In this document: piece after piece, positions 59,264-64,000 of the stretch
How positions within the stretch are numbered: position 1 is the first letter of the stretch
Layout: the number at the start of each line of letters is the position of its first letter
From: Hsuehochloa calcarea
Lineage: Eukaryota; Streptophyta; Magnoliopsida; Poales; Poaceae
Reading direction: 5' to 3'
Assembly: GCA_036346395.1 (NCBI GenBank)
Contig: CM070615.1
Location: 21,633,282-21,697,281 of the forward strand
Length of the DNA stretch: 64,000 nucleotides
Made by a program: the position numbers and the translations under genes
Notes under the pieces: generated by a model
Told to the model about the DNA's origin: nothing
Seen by the model: the letters and a program-made list of their open reading frames with translations, nothing else
The model's database searches: none

Positions 59264-62200
59264 GTTTCGGTGTTTCTTAGGTGCGGATATCCCAATCGTT
59301 TTTCGGGTGTGTGTATCCCAGGTGTTCTTGGCGCGTGTAGCTAAGCTATGAAAGTTAATCATTTATGCATTTATATTATTTTGTTTGTTGTTTTGTGACC
59401 CGTTGGATAGTTTTGTTCTATGCAAATTTTGCTGAAATCATTATTAATTAAGATTTAAATTAGCAGTGAGAATGATTTAGGTGATATTTTAAACTCAGCG
59501 GGAGCGCTGCTTGTTTGCACTGCATAATCAGCTTGGAAGTTCGTCGCCTACCCATTGGAAGGTACTAACAGTAGGTTCATAGCGTGCGATGGAGATCTCA
59601 AGGTCATTATTTCTGGCCTTCTTGTTCTGGGTAAAATACAATGTACATGCTCCGTACACTTCAATTGGACTGTGACTGTGAGCTTGTGGCCACCGGAAAG
59701 ATGTGACGAAAAAGCTGCAGGCATTGCATTGGCTCACCGGAGGAGGAGCCACCTACTAGGCCCAAGGCCAAGCGAGCAGCAGGCCCATTCCTGTACTGCA
59801 GCAGGCAGCAGAGTACTGTACTGGAGAGAGTGAGCCTGCGAATGCAGAGCATGCACACTGCAGACATCAGGGGCCGATGAGTGCAGTGCACGCAGGTGCT
59901 GCTGCTCGATCGAACGCGTCGCTGCTGCTCGATCCGGTGCCTCCAACGCACTGCCGCCTCGATCCTCCGCCATGGAGCGCCTCCTCCTCCATCTCTACGT
60001 CTTGCCATCACCGCCTCAATCCTCCACCACAACGCGCCATGGCCTCCAGCACCACGAAGCGACCGAGCGATGGTGTGGCGGCCATGCAGCGAATGAGGAA
60101 GAATGCGTCGGCTGCCGCCGTCGGCGACTTCGACGGGTGGTAGTTCACGGGTGAGGAGGAGGGCGGCAGCGGGGGTGCTCATCCTCTTCGTAGAATGGAG
60201 GAGATCCAGATTCAAGACTCTAACCTCTATTCATCTTTCTTTGTTCTTTGATGTGGTCATGGAGATGTTAGGTGGTATATGTTGTGTACAGTTGTGTAAA
60301 TCAAGTTTTTTACTTTAGAAATGGCATCTTGAGTCTTGATTAGAATTGGAACTTGCTAGGATGGTTGTGAATTACTGTGATTTATTCAGTTTCTGCATTC
60401 CAAGAAATGACATATTCCTGCAGTCTCTCTGTTATGTCAGAATAAGTCCCTGTCTATGAAAATATTTCTTTGTTATATTGGATGGTTTCAAGTTCAGATA
60501 ACAATACTAATCCATTTTGCAGTTATAGTTTAGTTCATGCAAATTAGTTAGACGGGAGAGCTCCTTTGTCATATTAACAGTGGTCCTTTTGCTTCTGATT
60601 TTTTTGGTTTCCTTTCTCTTTTAACTTGCAGTTACTTCTTAAACTGTTAGCAGATAGTATTGAATTGGAACCGAGAAGTATGTCAGATCTAAAATTTAAT
60701 TTTTAGATCAGGTACTTTACTCTTAAGTCTGATCCCAAAGCACATGGAAATATGAGATATGAGAGCAGATCTTAACTGCAACTTGCAAGTAGTTATATTT
60801 GTTCTGATAAATGTCTGATGATGCCTTGACTCTGAGTCTCTGTGACGCCTATCATTCTTGGGACTGTCTTAAGTAAATGCAAGTTGAAGACAGTAGTTGT
60901 TAAAGGCACACGGTGCTTCTGGTGATTTAATAATTTCTGAAAATTAAATTGTCGGATGGTATTTACTAATGTGGATCATCACATAAAGGATCATGCCAAC
61001 CTTGCTCCATTAATTTTTCTTGTTGTTTCAGTTTTATTGTTCTGTGCTTAACATAAAAAAGTTGAACTTGAATAATCTTTCTATGTTGATTTTTAGTATG
61101 ATTCCATTTTACCTGCCTGTTGATTGATAGACATGTCAGTAAGTAGCACACAATCTGATATTGTTTCTTCTTTTGGCTCTTGTACAGTTGCTTGGTGTCC
61201 AAGGTCCCCCTTGCTAAGCATGTCCCTGGGAAGGCGTTTTTGGTTGTCTCAGTTGAAGCTACTAGCCTACTATGTAGAGTCTAATTTTTCCATAGTTATG
61301 CTCTATCCTGTTTAAATTCTGATGTTTCTAAGTTTGTCTTTTGATGCATTATCCAAAGATTTTGTGCACTGATCCTTTCAGAGATTTGTGATATATATTT
61401 GTGTCAAAGTTCTCTTATATTTGTGTCATTCACATAGGTATACCATAGGCCAGTCATTCGGTTAAATCATTCGTCTCCAAGCTTGATTTTGTTTTTACAG
61501 GGTATACCCATATGAACCAATGGACCACAGGTTCATTTGGTGCTTGAGCCAATGGATTGGCAGGATATCCACGCTGGGAGACATGGATTGCACGGGGGCA
61601 GGTCTGGGTCGACCCGCCCCGCCCCGACCCACTCCCACCCCTAGTATTGGGTGGTACAATTGTTGAGGTAACTGAAAAGGATTTGGGGAGAATTGGATAG
61701 GATCGGTTTGGGAAGACACTAGAGGGATTGAGGAAGATTAGACACATGAAAAATGCAAAGCCTTATTCTTGCACAAATAAAATCACCTTTCCTCTAAAAA
61801 AACACCTCCCCCAACGCAAGAACATCCGAAACGTAAAACTATCTCTAATGCATTCCAATATAATCCGAACTTTTGTTTTATGGGGCATGACTCAAATTTA
61901 AAACAAGCAAACAAAAGAACTTTTTTTAAATTTAAAAAAAAAACGAGGCGGGTAAGGCTAAAAATTGAGCCCAAATGGCTGGCTCAAAAAAAAATCCAAA
62001 AATCCCCAGAATTATTCAGTACAAACATATTACATTATCTGTAGTGATACATTCTTATAAGAAATATAATGTTTCATTTAGCCACGTGCACAAGGGTAGG
62101 CTTGGTGAAACTTGCTTAGCACATGCATCGCGCAGCGTTTGCATCGAGGTTGGGATGAGTCACATCTGGGCATCTCTAATAGTTAAAAATAATATTGTCT

Positions 62201-63548
62201 TTAACATACGTTACATCATTTTTAACATACTCTCCAATACTTATATTTTATATTTTTTCTTTGAAACAGGCACACATGTTAACTAGAGTAGATTAATGTA
62301 TCATATCTTGTTTCGTGTGCTCTTCAGATAGGATTTTGTTGACATAATATAGTTAAGAGATGATAATAAATACACTATTAGAGATGCCCTCGAGAGCCTT
62401 TCAGTTGCTCAGCTTTCTTTTTTTTCTCTTTGCGAAGGATGCTCAGCTGCTAAAATGTCCATCAAAATAGAGTAGTAGACTTTACTAGATCACAAAGTGG
62501 TCAGTACCCATCCTATTCCAAGAGAGTAATCAACCAACGACTAAAATCCATATCCCGTTCAACTTGCGTCTGAACTCGGCTAATTGTTATCTATTTTTTT
62601 CGAATTGGCGTAGTTGGCTATCATAGCTATTTTTAAGGGCCGGGAGATCACAAGACCTAATTTTGGAATCGTGACCGTTAGCCAAAAGAGACAGGTACCG
62701 TACCAATTGGACTAACCAATAGCCGGTGTTAATTGTTACCGATCTGCGTATGAGTTTTGAGTATAGCTCGAAAGTTTGGAGAGATTTTATGATCTGGAGT
62801 TACTTTTCGAAAGTTTGGAGAGATTTTATGATCTGGAGTTACTTTTGATTGAATTCTAGACTGACTTACACATATATTATCTGCTCTTCTCTTTTACCTC
62901 TTTTGTGGGCCTTGTGGCCATGCTTCTCTTTTCCTTCGTCACTGAGGGGGTACGTACATCAACGAATACCTACGACTAGAGCTATTCGTACGAAACGTTT
63001 ACGAACAGGGACAACGCTCTCTGACGTAAGGGCCCCACTTACCCGGTCCCACTTCTCAGCGACGATCCCAAGCATTCCCAGGCGGTCATTCGGATTACCC
63101 TATTCGAGATGGGGAGCCGAGCCAAGATCCGGTGAGAACCTCACGTACACGGTACATAGCAGAATGTAGGTGGAGTGTGGCCGGCATCATGATGGCCTCC
63201 AATTAAACAGCACCACTTCACCCAGGCTTCCTCCTCGTCCATGCATCGCAGCAACGGCAGCACATGGGCAGAGTCACACGTGACGTGCAGGTAAATGGTA
63301 AGTCTACGTCGCCACACGCGCGCCATGAGTCGCCCATTATTTTTACTACTACTTGTGGATATGGTAAATCTCTCCCCCAGATTGGTTGGTAAGCGCCCAG
63401 CAGCTGGATGATTTGATAATTAAACCCACACTGGCTTAACTGATTAATCAGTAATGAACTCGACTGGAACCGGAATCGAGTATCACACGCATGCAGGAAC
63501 TTGTGACATAAGTCCATAGTCAGTAGCTCTAAAAAAAAATCATAATTA
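59264..63548. other. unassigned, mostly non-LTR sequence
   Basis: No retroelement coding motif or LTR signature found. A GC-rich patch (about 59840-60170) contains a plus frame with MASSTTKRPSDGVAAMQRMR (within 59877-60143), which resembles a plant N-terminus but stops soon. After a pyrimidine-AG acceptor-like site, 61188-61284 reads SKVPLAKHVPGKAFLVVS and stops. These might be exons of a decayed or poorly resolved host gene; neither is established. The remainder is AT-rich with no clear feature, apart from the repeat at 62769. Confidence 0.35.
62769..62846. repeat. perfect 39-bp tandem duplication
   Basis: 62769-62807 and 62808-62846 are identical (CGAAAGTTTGGAGAG...GTTACTTTT). Confidence 0.95.
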
Positions 63549-63802
63549 GTGCTTCTCTGTTCAAGAATATATGGTATTTTAGACATCGATATGGTCTTTA
63601 ATATGCAACTTTGATCACTACTTTGTATAAATATGCTCATAAAAAATATAAAATCATTATATTAAAAAAATAATTTTCATGGCCAATATAATGATATTAT
63701 TTTCACATGACTAATATAATTAGTTTTTATATATTAGTGGTCAAAGTTAAGAAAGTTTGACCGCACGCTTTCTAAACGTCGTATACTTCTGAATGGAGGG
63801 AG
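63549..63802. mobile_element. Stowaway-type MITE (254 bp), TA target duplication
   Basis: The right end read inward is CTCCCTCCATTCAGAAGTAT, a typical grass Stowaway terminus. The left end GTGCTTCTCTGTTCAAGAAT is a degenerate inverted match. TA lies at 63547-63548 and 63803-63804. The interior is AT-rich and short, with no ORF, as expected for a mariner-related MITE. Confidence 0.75.
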
Positions 63803-63804
63803 TA

Positions 63805-64000
63805 ATATGCATGGCCATTTAGCGGTTCAAGGTGTGTAACTGTAAACTCATACTCTACCGATACACTTTTGACATCACAAATAATTAACCACTACCAAAT
63901 TCATCCTCCCACAGCTTCGCTAAAAATCGACGGGCACTTAGGGATTTAGCTGCTCGGAGTCTGGCTAAAAGACTTTCATACTCTGTCATATTATTTGTAG
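63805..64000. other. no feature seen
   Basis: About 200 bp of sequence with no recognised gene or repeat. Confidence 0.4.

Noticed and set aside
59661..60215. 184-codon minus-strand ORF
   Set aside because: It overlaps the GC-rich patch, is Arg/Gly/Ser-rich low complexity, and shows no recognisable motif. More likely a shadow of GC content.
61600..61655. CCCACTCCCACCCCTA resembling a hAT-type terminal repeat
   Set aside because: I could not find a matching opposite end or an 8-bp duplication, so no element can be supported.
1..64000. tRNA, rRNA and bacterial-type operons
   Set aside because: None seen. The tRNA-Met-like strings are primer-binding sites of 11-14 bases, not tRNA genes.

Overview
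This window looks like a pericentromeric or otherwise repeat-rich stretch of a grass nuclear genome. There are no bacterial-style operons. Nearly everything from 1 to about 59,260 is LTR retrotransposon, and a Stowaway-type MITE with the grass-typical CTCCCTCC end lies near the right edge. The element types (Ty3/gypsy chromovirus-like, and Ty1/copia Sirevirus-like) and the MITE point to Poaceae, but the species cannot be named from this sequence. No intact host gene is supported.

The letters H, G, D, E, B, A, F and I below are my own labels. Left block (1-11,965): a minus-oriented element H with its 5' LTR at 1628-4489, then a minus-oriented element G with a tRNA-Met-type primer site, an open 269-codon ORF of unknown function (5004-5813) and an LTR tandemly duplicated as two ~2.74-kb copies. 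The two G copies are separated by a 36-bp inverted filler. A short B-like LTR fragment follows.

Middle block (11,966-29,052): element D, whose LTR holds a solo LTR of family B (13119-17153). D's internal region holds a solo LTR E (19905-28711). E holds a second B solo LTR (20505-26912), which in turn holds a solo LTR of the H/A type (23806-25986). Matching 5-bp target-site duplications (GCCGG, CCTGC, GTCTT, TGACC) prove each step, so the nest is four deep. D's gag start (28788) is cut off by a junction to family B.

Right block (29,053-56,541): a family-B Ty3/gypsy element (chromodomain-like tail, ~4.0-4.4-kb LTRs). It has a truncated 5' LTR, a decayed pol and an integrase reading frame that still has its D,D35E triad. 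A Sirevirus-like solo LTR (30861-32756, TSD AGTTG) splits its RT. A complete Sirevirus-like element (37550-54133, TSD CCGAT) sits in its 3' LTR. That Sirevirus has gag but no pol, and its gag is split by another gypsy element A (41081-49732, TSD CAAGA). The order of insertion is therefore B, then the Sirevirus, then A.

Right edge (56,542-64,000): an LTR fragment I (minus), the pol tail and LTR of element F, about 4.3 kb of unassigned lower-copy-looking sequence with one GC-rich patch, and the MITE.

The most interesting structure is not coding. LTRs of the H/A/E/F group carry a conserved stem-loop whose arms change in a compensatory way between copies. B and G LTRs carry a different position-conserved stem whose sequence is entirely replaced between families. 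The B LTRs and the Sirevirus LTRs both carry clusters of GC-rich palindromes, with related TCGGACCG cores.
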